A DNA stretch of 48,164 nucleotides. Origin: Nitrosopumilaceae archaeon (GTDB taxonomy: Archaea; Thermoproteota; Nitrososphaeria; Nitrososphaerales; Nitrosopumilaceae). Shown here piece by piece: positions 1-7,540 of this stretch. The notes under the pieces were generated by a model. That model was not told the DNA's origin, ran no database searches, and saw only the letters and a list, made by a program, of their open reading frames with translations. The translations under genes and the position numbers were made by a program. Positions within the stretch are counted from its first letter, which is position 1. Each line of letters begins with the position of its first letter. Where the stretch lies: positions 1 to 48,164 of the forward strand of contig JAJEHG010000054.1 in assembly GCA_022823825.1 (NCBI GenBank), given 5' to 3'.

Positions 1-69
1 TATCCGCACCGCATCACGTTCAGGATACGCGACGGCGGGCAGGTTACGGTGGAAAGGGCCGACGAGTAA
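1..69 (+). CDS. 3' end of an unidentified gene (partial)
   Basis: An open frame runs from the window edge to a TAA at 67-69 and encodes 22 residues ending in GQVTVERADE. The piece is too short to assign to a family. Reading direction is inferred from the uninterrupted frame and from the lack of a better alternative on either strand. The roughly 108 nt that follow, up to the convergent RdgB gene, show no recognisable gene. Confidence 0.4.
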   Translation, partial: YPHRITFRIRDGGQVTVERADE

Positions 70-177
70 AACGCCCGCAGATGACGGGACGGAGGGACCG
101 CGCCTAGGAGAAGGCGTCACCCGATAATGCAGAGGAATCGCGGACTCGGGGATTGGCGGGGCCCAAGGGGCGGCCGG

Positions 178-762
178 TCAGGCAGATGTCACATACCATT
201 CTGCAAACGCCCTTAGCGCCCCGGTCCGGTGCGAGGCGCCGATCTTTTGATCAGGGCCCATCTCAGCAAACGTCTTGTCCTGTCCGTCCGGCACGAACAC
301 GGGGTCGTACCCCCAGCTCTTTTCGCCCCGCGGCGCCTCGGATATAGTTCCGCGCACCGAGGCCTCAAACGTGCGGCTCTCCGAGCCGTCGTCGTATGCG
401 ATGGCAGCAGAGAACCTGGCGCGCCTGTCGCTGCTGCTGCTGCTGCTGCCGTCAAGCAGCTTCAGGATGCCCGCGATTCCGATCGTGCGCATAACATAAG
501 ACGAGTACGCCCCGGGAAAGCCGCCCAGTGCCTCGATGAACAGCCCGTCGTCCTCCACGATCACGGGCATGCCAAGCCTGCGGTGCGCGTTGCGCGCCTT
601 TTCCCGCGCTATGACGGCGAGCTCGTCGGACTGGACCTCCTGCAGGAGGGCGCGCTCGTACCCGACGCGCACTCCGAGGCCTTTGAGTATGGGCAATGCC
701 TCGTCGTACTTGTGGCGGTTCGAGGATACGAACCGCACCACATTATCAGACGACCGTCGCAT
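178..762 (-). CDS. XTP/dITP pyrophosphatase (HAM1/RdgB family)
   Basis: Predicted house-cleaning nucleotide pyrophosphatase that hydrolyses ITP, dITP and XTP to monophosphates, keeping deaminated purines out of DNA and RNA. The 194-residue protein shows the family order: an N-terminal FVSSNRHKYDEA strand-loop (SxNxxK phosphate contact), EVQSDELAVIAREKA, then VIVEDDGLFIEALGGFPGAYSSYV and, near the C-terminus, SHRTGALRAFAEW. A run of six Ser codons (CTG/CGC-type repeat, about 428-449) forms a low-complexity insertion after KLLDG. Its 5' end overlaps the 3' end of bud32 by 17 nt on the same strand, so the two are probably cotranscribed. The first ATG is used; a later GTG at VVRFVSSN is also possible. 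Confidence 0.9.
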   Translation of the reverse strand: MRRSSDNVVRFVSSNRHKYDEALPILKGLGVRVGYERALLQEVQSDELAVIAREKARNAHRRLGMPVIVEDDGLFIEALGGFPGAYSSYVMRTIGIAGILKLLDGSSSSSSDRRARFSAAIAYDDGSESRTFEASVRGTISEAPRGEKSWGYDPVFVPDGQDKTFAEMGPDQKIGASHRTGALRAFAEWYVTSA

Positions 763-1384
763 ACCGTCCGCGCCCCTCTATAACCGAGACGAGCCGCACT
801 ATCTTTGCGCGCCTCTCGTATCCGACTGCCCTCGCGTACCCCTGCAAGAGCTTCTTCCAGGACTCGGCCATTATGCGCGCGTGCGCGCTGTTGAGGATCT
901 CCTTTATGAGCCGCATGTCGACGGCGTGATCCTCCGGCTTGCACGTGTTCTGCGAGAGCCCAAAGTCTATCATGTACAGCGCGTCTTGTTTGCCGTCATA
1001 TACAAAGTTCGACGTGGTCAGATCCCCGTGCATTATGCCGCTCCTGTGCAGGATCCCGACCATGCGGCCCATGCGGGCCGACAGCCCCACTATGTCGTCG
1101 TCCGGAAGGCTCTGCACCACGGCGCCCGGGACGTCCTGCATTATGATGGCGGATTTCTCGGTGTCCACCAGGTATACGAGCGGGGTGGTCACGCCCAGGG
1201 AGCGCGCGTGGGACAGCATCTGCGATTCGCGCGACGTGCGCTGGCGCCTTATGCGCGCGTCCAGCTGCGGGACGCGGTAGCCCTTTGGCTTTCTGACCTT
1301 TATGATGGCGCTTTTTCCGTTCCACGAGCCGCGGTATATGTCGGCCTCGGCCCCCTTTTTTACCAGTTTCATTGCAGCCGTCAC
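746..1384 (-). CDS. bud32: KEOPS complex kinase/ATPase Bud32
   Basis: Small atypical kinase of the KEOPS complex, which with Kae1 makes N6-threonylcarbamoyladenosine at tRNA position 37. The 212-residue protein has the Bud32 pattern: a glycine-rich GAEADIYRG, a lysine strand SAIIKVRKPKGYR, RxxRTxRE, the catalytic HGDLTTSN and the metal-binding IDFGLS. In many archaea bud32 is fused to kae1. Here the genes are separate, with kae1 convergent to the intervening PH-like gene about 0.4 kb away. The start is GTG at 1384, chosen because an A/T box at 1403-1412 lies about 26 nt upstream, which fits a leaderless transcript. An in-frame ATG at 1372 is the alternative. Confidence 0.93.
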   Translation of the reverse strand: MTAAMKLVKKGAEADIYRGSWNGKSAIIKVRKPKGYRVPQLDARIRRQRTSRESQMLSHARSLGVTTPLVYLVDTEKSAIIMQDVPGAVVQSLPDDDIVGLSARMGRMVGILHRSGIMHGDLTTSNFVYDGKQDALYMIDFGLSQNTCKPEDHAVDMRLIKEILNSAHARIMAESWKKLLQGYARAVGYERRAKIVRLVSVIEGRGRYATVV

Positions 1385-1402
1385 GGCGGGTTGCGTCAGC
1401 TA

Positions 1403-1412
1403 TCATTATAAC
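1403..1412. promoter_or_regulatory. Candidate shared TATA box between divergent genes
   Basis: TCATTATAAC lies about 25-27 nt from both the GTG of bud32 (1384, minus strand) and the ATG at 1435 on the plus strand. One near-symmetric A/T box could therefore position two divergent leaderless transcripts. This rests on spacing and base composition only. Confidence 0.45.
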
Positions 1413-1434
1413 CATAATGATCCAAAGCCGGCAT

Positions 1435-1770
1435 ATGGAGGAAGGGGAGAAGAGGATAAGGCAGGAGGACTGCAGCGAGGACAAGCTGGGACCGGGCATA
1501 CTGACCCTGACAAACAAGCGCATCGCGTTTGACAAGACCAGGGCCCGCATAATGGACTTTAGCAAGAACGTGGGGGACACCGTACTTGACGTCCCGCTCA
1601 AGAGCGTCACCAAGACGTGGAAGGAGGGGCTGCTTATGAAAAAGGTGTGCTTTACGGCGAGGACCGCGCAGGGCGAGGACACCTACAAGTTCGGCGTGTT
1701 CGGCCCTGGAAGCTGGAGGGACGCGATAAGCGAGGCAGTCGAGGACGACACCCGGGAACGGCAGGGATAG
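1435..1770 (+). CDS. Small PH/GRAM-like domain protein
   Basis: A 111-residue protein that begins MEEGEKRIRQEDC. The body, GILTLTNKRIAFDKTRAR followed by VPLKSVTKTWKEG and KVCFTART, has the strand pattern of PH-like or GRAM-like domains (a GxLxLTNxRLxF motif followed by a VPLxxI strand). Such domains often bind lipids or proteins; no enzymatic residues are apparent. The start at 1435 is preferred because the A/T box at 1403-1412 falls at the leaderless distance. An in-frame ATG at 1417 would add MIQSRH. It lies between the divergent bud32 and the convergent kae1, and its stop abuts the end of kae1. The exact function is unknown. Confidence 0.7.
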   Translation: MEEGEKRIRQEDCSEDKLGPGILTLTNKRIAFDKTRARIMDFSKNVGDTVLDVPLKSVTKTWKEGLLMKKVCFTARTAQGEDTYKFGVFGPGSWRDAISEAVEDDTRERQG

Positions 1771-3000
1771 TCAGTACTCGACCCGCACCGTGTCAAGGCG
1801 CCAGGACTGCGTTACAAACGTGTCGGACATTGCGGCGCCCGATTTCACGTTTGACTCCAGCAGCCCGGTCCAGCAGATCTGGCTGCCGCAGTCGCCGGCG
1901 TATTTCAGCGGCACCACGAAGAACCTGCACGAGTGGCGCCTGCAGACTTCGGAGAGCATGGCAGACAGCCGCTTGTTTGCGGCGACGCCCCCCACGACCA
2001 TCAGTTCGCGCTTGCCCGTAAACGAGAGGGCGCGCTCTACTGCCTCCCCGATCATCGCAAACGCGGTCTCCTGCAGCGAAAAGCACGCCGAGTACTTGTC
2101 GGATTTGGCGGCCGACTTTGCGGCCGACAGCAGCCCCGAGAAGGAGACGTCGTTGCCCTTTACGGTGTAGGGGAGCGGCACGTATCGCGGCGGCACAAGT
2201 TGCTGCTGCTGCCGGTGACGTACAGTGCGTTTAGTGCTTTTGCCGCCGCTACTGCCGTCGTCAACGCCGTCAACGCCGCCGCCATAACTTTCACCGGTGC
2301 CGTTGCCGCGGCCGGCAGGTGTAGCGCCGGGCTGCCGGTCATTCGACTGCTGCTGCGCCATCTCCTCTATGATCCTGCCGCAGGGTGACGCGAGCCCCAG
2401 CGCCCGCCCGAACTGGTCAAGCAGCTGCCCCAGGGTAATGTCAAGCGTCTCGCCAAACACGCGCCACTGCCTGTCCAGAAACGCCAGCAGCATGGTGTGC
2501 CCACCCGATACGAGCAGTACCAGCGGATTTTTTGCGCCCGTAAGCAGCTTGCCAAGCTCGATGTGTCCTATGGCGTGGTTTACCGGATAGATCGGAATGC
2601 CGTGAAACGACGCAAGCGACCTTGCCACCACGGCCCCCACGCGCAGGCAGGGTCCCAGCCCGGGCCCCGCCGCGTACGAAATCAAGTCGATGTCGGCAAC
2701 CGACGTTTTGGACTCCGCCAGGCACTGGGCGAGCACCTCGGGGGCGTACTCCACGTGGTGGCGCGAGGCCTCCCTTGGGTGTATCCCCTCCCCGTCGTCG
2801 GGCCTGTATATGTGGCGGACGTCGGAGAGTATTCGGCCCCTGTCGTATCCGGTCTTCTCCATTATGGCGCACGAGAACGTGTGGGCGGTGCTCTCGATGC
2901 CAAGCCCGATCATCCTCTTCTTTCTCGCGGCCGCGGCGCCCGATCGCGGTGCCGTCGTTGTCGTTGTCGTCGTTGTTGTCATCCCCGCCATACGCGTCAC
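1771..3000 (-). CDS. kae1: tRNA N6-adenosine threonylcarbamoyltransferase (Kae1/TsaD)
   Basis: Catalytic ASKHA-fold subunit of KEOPS that transfers threonylcarbamoyl to A37 of ANN-decoding tRNAs. Visible motifs are GLGIESTAHTFS, the metal ligands in VNHAIGHIELGKL (HxxxH), LLVSGGHTMLL, VKGNDVSFSGLLSAAK and the late VVGGVAANKRL. It departs from the family in two ways. There is an N-terminal tract of nine Thr plus an Ala/Arg stretch before the usual MIGLGIES start. There is also a Gly/Ser/Gln-rich insertion of about 60 residues (about 212-270) between the GRIIEEMA helix and the LPYTVKG strand, so it is longer than the usual 325-340 residues. The GTG start lies 19 nt after the ychF stop, suggesting an operon. 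ATGs at 2991, 2982 or 2913 are alternatives, and 2913 matches the usual family N-terminus. Confidence 0.93.
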   Translation of the reverse strand: MTRMAGMTTTTTTTTTAPRSGAAAARKKRMIGLGIESTAHTFSCAIMEKTGYDRGRILSDVRHIYRPDDGEGIHPREASRHHVEYAPEVLAQCLAESKTSVADIDLISYAAGPGLGPCLRVGAVVARSLASFHGIPIYPVNHAIGHIELGKLLTGAKNPLVLLVSGGHTMLLAFLDRQWRVFGETLDITLGQLLDQFGRALGLASPCGRIIEEMAQQQSNDRQPGATPAGRGNGTGESYGGGVDGVDDGSSGGKSTKRTVRHRQQQQLVPPRYVPLPYTVKGNDVSFSGLLSAAKSAAKSDKYSACFSLQETAFAMIGEAVERALSFTGKRELMVVGGVAANKRLSAMLSEVCRRHSCRFFVVPLKYAGDCGSQICWTGLLESNVKSGAAMSDTFVTQSWRLDTVRVEY

Positions 3001-3019
3001 GCAGCCCGTCCCGTTGCAA

Positions 3020-4234
3020 TCATCCCCTGCTCATGGTCGACACGATCTTTATCACGTCGCCGTCGCTCAGCTGCTTGTCCCCGCTTATCCGCTGCTTTGT
3101 CTTGCAGTCGATGGCGTGCAGGAGCCCCTCGGCCAGGTCCGCGTGGACGGAGGCGGCCAAGTCCCGGACTGTGGACCCGCCAGGTACCAGCCTGGAGTCG
3201 GGCAGCACCTGCCCGTCCTTGTTCGTAAGGCGGGTCTCGTCCTCCACCGGATAGACTACGATGTACCCCAGAATCCCAAAGACGGCCGTGTCAAGCAGTC
3301 TCTGCACGCCCGTGTCAGATATGCGGGACAGTATGGCGGCAGCCATGTCGAGCGCCTTTCTCTGCTGCGGCGCCAGCTTTTCCGCGGCGCCCGGCGCGAC
3401 CTCAAACGAGCCGGCGCCCGGCGCGTACGTAATCACCCCGGCCTTGGCCGCCTTTCGCAGCAGCAGCTCCGCCTCGGCGCTGCACGGAACCACGCGCGCG
3501 CCGTCAGACACGCCGGCAAGGGACGCGGCCACGTCCTGTATGTCGCCGCCGCACAGGTCGGCCTTGTTTGCCGCGATTATCATCGGCTTTGCATCGGCGC
3601 GCAGGCGGCGCGCAAAGGATACGGTGTCAGACTCGGACCACTCGGCGGGCCCGCGCCCCTCAAGGCTCATCCCCGCAAGGACTCGGTGCACGTCGGACGC
3701 GGTTACGCCCAGCCCCGAGAACCGCTCGGCGATGCCGTCTGCCAGCTTTGTGCGCTTTTGGTCCACCTCGCGTATTATCTTGTCCCAGTCGCGCGTCAGT
3801 ATGTCTGCAAACCACAGGTCAAACTCGTCCCTCACGAACCTGACGTCCTCGGCAGGGTCGTGCGTGCCGGCCGCGACCGGCTGCCCCTGTATGTCGGTGG
3901 TCCCGGCCGCGTCCACCACGTGTATCAGGATCTCGGCCTGCCGCGCGTTGTCAAGGAACTTGTTTCCAAGCCCCTTGCCCTCGTGCGCCCCGGGCACCAG
4001 CCCGGCCACGTCGATCAGGCGCACGGGCACCAGCCGGGTGCCGTCCCGGCACAGGTCGTTCTGGTGATCAATCCCAAAGTGCGCGCAGGCGCACTTGGTC
4101 TCCACGTGCGCTACCCCCACGTTGGGCTCGATTGTGGTGAATGGAAAGTTTCCCGACTGCACCGCGACCTCTGTCGCGGCCGAAAAAAAGGTTGACTTGC
4201 CCACGTTTGCCTTTCCCAGCAGCCCAATCTGCAT
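3020..4234 (-). CDS. YchF/OLA1-type ribosome-associated NTPase
   Basis: Obg-related P-loop NTPase of the YchF/OLA1 group, which associates with ribosomes and stress responses. The 404-residue chain starts MQIGLLGKANVGKSTFF (G1), followed by FPFTTIEPNVGV (G2 region), LIDVAGLVPGAHEGKGLGN (G3) and the NKAD of IIAANKADLCG (G4). The C-terminal 70 or so residues, ending SGDKQLSDGDVIKIVS, form a TGS domain, which is typical of the family. The ATG at 4234 is 27-28 nt from an A/T box shared with the divergent Fap7-type gene. kae1 follows 19 nt downstream on the same strand, coupling a ribosome-linked NTPase with tRNA modification. Confidence 0.92.
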   Translation of the reverse strand: MQIGLLGKANVGKSTFFSAATEVAVQSGNFPFTTIEPNVGVAHVETKCACAHFGIDHQNDLCRDGTRLVPVRLIDVAGLVPGAHEGKGLGNKFLDNARQAEILIHVVDAAGTTDIQGQPVAAGTHDPAEDVRFVRDEFDLWFADILTRDWDKIIREVDQKRTKLADGIAERFSGLGVTASDVHRVLAGMSLEGRGPAEWSESDTVSFARRLRADAKPMIIAANKADLCGGDIQDVAASLAGVSDGARVVPCSAEAELLLRKAAKAGVITYAPGAGSFEVAPGAAEKLAPQQRKALDMAAAILSRISDTGVQRLLDTAVFGILGYIVVYPVEDETRLTNKDGQVLPDSRLVPGGSTVRDLAASVHADLAEGLLHAIDCKTKQRISGDKQLSDGDVIKIVSTMSRG

Positions 4235-4257
4235 AAGGCGACGGCGGCCGCCTGCTT

Positions 4258-4268
4258 CATATTAGTAT
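4258..4268. promoter_or_regulatory. Candidate bidirectional TATA box
   Basis: CATATTAGTAT sits almost in the middle of the 54-nt gap between the divergent starts at 4234 (minus) and 4289 (plus). Its centre is about 27 nt from each ATG, the distance expected for leaderless archaeal transcripts on both sides. No second A/T-rich box is seen in the gap. Confidence 0.5.
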
Positions 4269-4288
4269 CGCATTGCAACAGTACACCA

Positions 4289-5038
4289 ATGGACGACGGG
4301 AACATCGCGAAAGAAGACTGCCGGCGCATCCTGCTGATAACCGGCACCCCCGGGGTCGGCAAGCATACCGTGGCCAAGGCCCTGCAGTCTGGGATGGAAC
4401 AGACGGGGGACGGAGGCTGGCAGACAGTCGACATAAACGAGGCGGCGCGCGGTGCGGGGCTGCTTGATGTCGAAGATAGTTACGACCCCGAATCGGACAC
4501 GACGGATGTGGATACGGGCGCGCTGTCAGGTGTGGTGCGCGATACGCTTGCGGCCCCGGGCAGGTACGTCGTAGTGGGGCACCTGGCGCCGTATGTGGTG
4601 CCGGCCGACGACGTGGTGCTTGCGGCCGTACTGAGGAGAAGCCCGTACGAGCTGGTCAGGGTGTACGAGGAGAGGGGGTACTCTGCGCGCAAGGCAAGGG
4701 AGAACGCGGGGGCCGAGATGCTGGGGACCATATCATTTGACACGTACGCCGCGCGGTACGGGGCGACGGGCCAGTATGACACTACAGGCAGAACCCCGCA
4801 GGAGACTGCGCGCGTGATACTGGCCGATTTGGAGCGCGTGTGTCGCAACAGCAACAACAACAGCAGCAATGACGACGACGATAACAGCGGCAGTACACCG
4901 CAGTCGACGTCGCCTGAATCGCCGGGCGCGGAGGACGCCGGGGAACCCGGCGAGCGCATAGGCTGGCTTGCCGACAAGGCCTCATACGAGAGGATGCTCA
5001 GGGACATCATGCCCGGTTGGCCCGGCGGCACGGTATGA
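4289..5038 (+). CDS. Fap7/hCINAP-type adenylate kinase
   Basis: P-loop kinase/ATPase related to Fap7 (human CINAP), which acts in small-subunit ribosome maturation and has adenylate kinase activity. Residues 12-28 carry RRILLITGTPGVGKHTVAK (Walker A GTPGVGKHT). A YVVVGHLAPYVVPADDVVL stretch corresponds to the strand and lid approach, and VLRRSPYELVRVYEERGYS contains the family's LR.xP..L...L..RGYS pattern. The C-terminal third contains a low-complexity Asn/Ser/Asp run encoded by AAC/AGC/GAC repeats near 4846-4885, followed by a conserved-looking RIGWLADKASYERMLRDIMP end. Start ATG 4289 is 27 nt from the shared A/T box. Confidence 0.82.
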   Translation: MDDGNIAKEDCRRILLITGTPGVGKHTVAKALQSGMEQTGDGGWQTVDINEAARGAGLLDVEDSYDPESDTTDVDTGALSGVVRDTLAAPGRYVVVGHLAPYVVPADDVVLAAVLRRSPYELVRVYEERGYSARKARENAGAEMLGTISFDTYAARYGATGQYDTTGRTPQETARVILADLERVCRNSNNNSSNDDDDNSGSTPQSTSPESPGAEDAGEPGERIGWLADKASYERMLRDIMPGWPGGTV

Positions 5039-5067
5039 TTAATTAGCCAATTATAACGCGACGACTC

Positions 5068-6681
5068 ATGCAGTTTGAGATCAAGGGGACGGATCTGGCC
5101 GCCCGCATAGGCAGGATAAAGACGGAACACGGGACGGTGGAGACCCCCGCGTACGTGCCGGTCATACACCCCGCAAAGCAGACCATCCCGGCATCCCAGA
5201 TCAAGGAGATGGGCTTTGACATCGTAATAACAAACGCCTACATCACAAGGAACACCTACGGCCACGACGAGGCCATCAGGCGCGGCATACACGACATCAT
5301 AAAGTATGACGGCGCCATAATGACCGACTCGGGCGGGTACCAGGTGCTTGAATACGGCAAGGTCGGGGTCACCCCGCCGGAGATGGCCGAGTTTGAGAGG
5401 GGCATACGCACCGACTTTGCCATCCCTCTTGACAAGCCCACGGGGTTTGGCATGAGGCGCGACGCCGCAGAGTCGTACGTCAGGGACACGCTCAGGGTCT
5501 CAAGGGAGGCCCTGCGGGCCGCGGAGGACGCAGGTGGCAGCGGCCAGACATGGATAGGCCCCATCCAGGGCGGGGAGCACCGTGACCTGGTGGCAAGGTC
5601 GACCAAGAGCCTGGTAAAGATGGGCTTTGAGATGCTGGCGCTCGGCAGCCCCGTGGAGTTCATGGAGTCGTACGAGTACAGGCTGCTGGCCGAGATGATC
5701 GCGACTGCAAAGCGCAGCATGCCGCACGGCATACCGCTCCACCTGTTCGGTGCGGGCCACCCGCTTACGATACCGCTCGCCGTCGCGCTCGGGTGCGACA
5801 CGTTTGACTCGGCGTCATACATACTGTACGCAAAGCATGGCCGGTACATGACTGAGGACGGCACGCGCATGCTGGATGAGATCGAGTACTTTCCGTGCTG
5901 CTGCGCCGTATGCTCCAGGTATGAGCCCGGCGAGCTGCGCCTCATGCCGCAAGAGCAAAAGGTCAACAACATAGCGGTGCACAACCTGTACGCGATAAAG
6001 CTAGAGGTGGACAGGACAAAGCAGGCCATTGCCGAGGGCAGGCTGTGGGAGTACGTCATGAAAAAGTCAAGGGCCCACCCCAGGCTGTACGAGGCCGTCG
6101 CGCACCTGATGGCGCCTCCGTCGTCTTCTTTGCCATTATCGTCATCGCCAACATCGCCGCCGCCGGACATCAGCGGCATGTTCAGGGCCGGAACGCCCCA
6201 GTACAAGCAAAAGGCCGCCTTCCTGTACGGTGCAGAGGACCAGCACAGGCCAGAGGTTGCCGCATACCACGACACCGTGCGCAGGTTCCGGACCAAAAAG
6301 AGCATCGTAGTGATAACCCCCGAGTCCCACACAAAGCCCGGGTACATGTCCCGCGAGTACAGGGAGCTGTACAAGCAGAGCAGGAGAAACGACGACATCC
6401 AGTTCTGCCAGTACAGCCCCATACTAGGGATAATGCCAATCGAGATATCCGACGTCTATCCGGCGGCGCACCACGAGCAGGCGCGCGTACCCGTGGATCC
6501 CGCAGCGTGCACGGAATTTGCCAAGACGTGGGACGCGTTCTTTGAGAACAACGGGTTTGCAGAGGTCAGATACGACAAGAACGACGAGTTCCTAGGCCAC
6601 TTTGCAAGGAGGCTCAGGGGCGTCAAAAGGCGCGGCCTGAAGGGGGCGGCCGGGGCGCGCCAAACCAAAGGCGCGCCGTAG
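5068..6681 (+). CDS. tgtA: Archaeosine tRNA-guanine transglycosylase with appended DUF5591-like domain
   Basis: Exchanges guanine 15 of archaeal tRNA for preQ0 in archaeosine synthesis. The first 350 residues carry the catalytic TIM barrel: IMTDSGGYQVLEYG (first catalytic Asp), TWIGPIQGG, FGAGHPLTIPLAVALGCDTF followed by DSASYILYAKHGRYMT (nucleophile Asp), and the zinc site FPCCCAVCSRYEP with the HNLYAIKLE histidine. After a Ser/Pro-rich linker (about residues 350-370), the rest has SIVVITPESHTKPGYMSREY and PILGIMPIEISDVYPAAH, which resemble the DUF5591 region of archaeosine synthase (ArcS) rather than the C2-PUA tail of classical ArcTGT. A C2-PUA-like protein is encoded separately at 26498-26980. 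An A/T box (GATTAATTAG, 5037-5046) is at leaderless distance. Confidence 0.9.
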   Translation: MQFEIKGTDLAARIGRIKTEHGTVETPAYVPVIHPAKQTIPASQIKEMGFDIVITNAYITRNTYGHDEAIRRGIHDIIKYDGAIMTDSGGYQVLEYGKVGVTPPEMAEFERGIRTDFAIPLDKPTGFGMRRDAAESYVRDTLRVSREALRAAEDAGGSGQTWIGPIQGGEHRDLVARSTKSLVKMGFEMLALGSPVEFMESYEYRLLAEMIATAKRSMPHGIPLHLFGAGHPLTIPLAVALGCDTFDSASYILYAKHGRYMTEDGTRMLDEIEYFPCCCAVCSRYEPGELRLMPQEQKVNNIAVHNLYAIKLEVDRTKQAIAEGRLWEYVMKKSRAHPRLYEAVAHLMAPPSSSLPLSSSPTSPPPDISGMFRAGTPQYKQKAAFLYGAEDQHRPEVAAYHDTVRRFRTKKSIVVITPESHTKPGYMSREYRELYKQSRRNDDIQFCQYSPILGIMPIEISDVYPAAHHEQARVPVDPAACTEFAKTWDAFFENNGFAEVRYDKNDEFLGHFARRLRGVKRRGLKGAAGARQTKGAP

Positions 6682-6697
6682 CCCCACCGTCCAAGCA

Positions 6698-6720
6698 AAA
6701 TAAAGAAGAAAGAAAAAGAG
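6698..6720 (-). terminator. T-rich transcription terminator for the ferredoxin gene
   Basis: On the minus strand, immediately after the ferredoxin stop codon, the non-template strand carries a T-rich stretch broken by C (plus strand AAAATAAAGAAGAAAGAAAA). This is the usual archaeal intrinsic termination signal. It also sits just after the convergent tgtA stop at 6681. Confidence 0.45.
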
Positions 6721-6723
6721 CGG

Positions 6724-7026
6724 TTATAGTGCCGCATCTTCGGCCCAGCCGTTTACGAAGACACCGTTCTTGTGGAGCGGTACCGGCTGACCGGCGGTAT
6801 AGTTCATCGGCCTCATCCAGAAGATGGACTTTGTCGGGCACACGCCAATGCATGCACCGTCAGAGATACATCTCTCCGGGTAAAAGACAAATGCCTTACC
6901 TCTCTTCCAGCCTTCGACTGGCTTTACTCTGAGGACATCGGGTCCCAGGGTTGTACAGATCTCCACGCACAGCGCGCAGCCAATACACCTCTGCTCGTCA
7001 ATGTCCGGCAGTATTGCTATAGGCAT
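6724..7026 (-). CDS. Di-cluster ferredoxin with an Asp in place of one ligand Cys
   Basis: A soluble electron carrier of 100 residues with two ferredoxin motifs. The first, C14xxC17xxC20xxxC24, is complete for [4Fe-4S] binding. The second reads RCISDGACIGVCP, that is C53xxD56xxC59xxxC63P. The second ligand is Asp, as in Pyrococcus-type ferredoxins and the [3Fe-4S]-carrying cluster of zinc-containing archaeal ferredoxins. About 28 residues separate the motifs. A C-terminal extension, FWMRPMNYTAGQPVPLHKN, is not part of the basic fold. The gene is convergent to tgtA. Its redox partner cannot be told from context. Confidence 0.88.
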   Translation of the reverse strand: MPIAILPDIDEQRCIGCALCVEICTTLGPDVLRVKPVEGWKRGKAFVFYPERCISDGACIGVCPTKSIFWMRPMNYTAGQPVPLHKNGVFVNGWAEDAAL

Positions 7027-7112
7027 TACAACCCATCTTTGGCTATTTACTATTTAAACTGTGAGCTCATACCATAACCCTGTTATGAAACGGATCCCAG
7101 CCCCTTGATGCA

Positions 7113-7137
7113 CACAAAACAAAAGAAAAGAGAAAAC
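7113..7137 (-). terminator. T-rich terminator after the 70-residue hypothetical gene
   Basis: The plus strand carries an A-rich run (CACAAAACAAAAGAAAAGAG), which is T-rich on the minus strand about 20-40 nt after the stop at 7156. This matches an archaeal poly-pyrimidine terminator and separates this gene from the ferredoxin gene on the same strand. Confidence 0.45.
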
Positions 7138-7155
7138 GGGCCAAAAGCCACGCTA

Positions 7156-7368
7156 TTACTTTCTCATTGCGTCGATCTGACCGGATGTGACCCAGTCAAG
7201 AAGTTCAGCAGAACTCGGATTCAGGTCAGCCTTCTGATTCATCAGATTATTAACCCAGATCCAGTTAATTTGGTTCAGAAGGGGCTTGTTGTCCTCGTCG
7301 CCGGCACGGACCTTTTTTACAAGATCGGCGTCCTGCTGGGCAAGCCACTCTTCATAGGTTCTACCCAT
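7156..7368 (-). CDS. Small conserved-looking hypothetical protein
   Basis: A 70-residue acidic protein beginning MGRTYEEWLAQQDADLVKK and containing NQINWIWVNNLMNQKADLN and SSAELLDWVTSGQIDAMRK. It is helical and soluble in appearance, with no cysteines and no membrane segment. Longer upstream reading is possible, but the ATG at 7368 is preferred because the residues before it are unlike protein and an A/T-rich TTTAATTACTATAATC lies upstream. I do not recognise the family. A T-rich terminator follows, so it is probably monocistronic. Confidence 0.65.
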   Translation of the reverse strand: MGRTYEEWLAQQDADLVKKVRAGDEDNKPLLNQINWIWVNNLMNQKADLNPSSAELLDWVTSGQIDAMRK

Positions 7369-7540
7369 GAACAGCAGGAATAGATTATAGTAATTAAAGC
7401 TTTTGAAGATTTCACGGTGTGTGTAATAAAGGGCCGCCGGGGCCGGGCTGCAGACGGGGCGCCGGCCGGTGCGATCTGCATACACGCCTCACGGGGGCAA
7501 AAAAGAAGGTTTTAACGTAGACGTTTTTGGACGTTAATTC

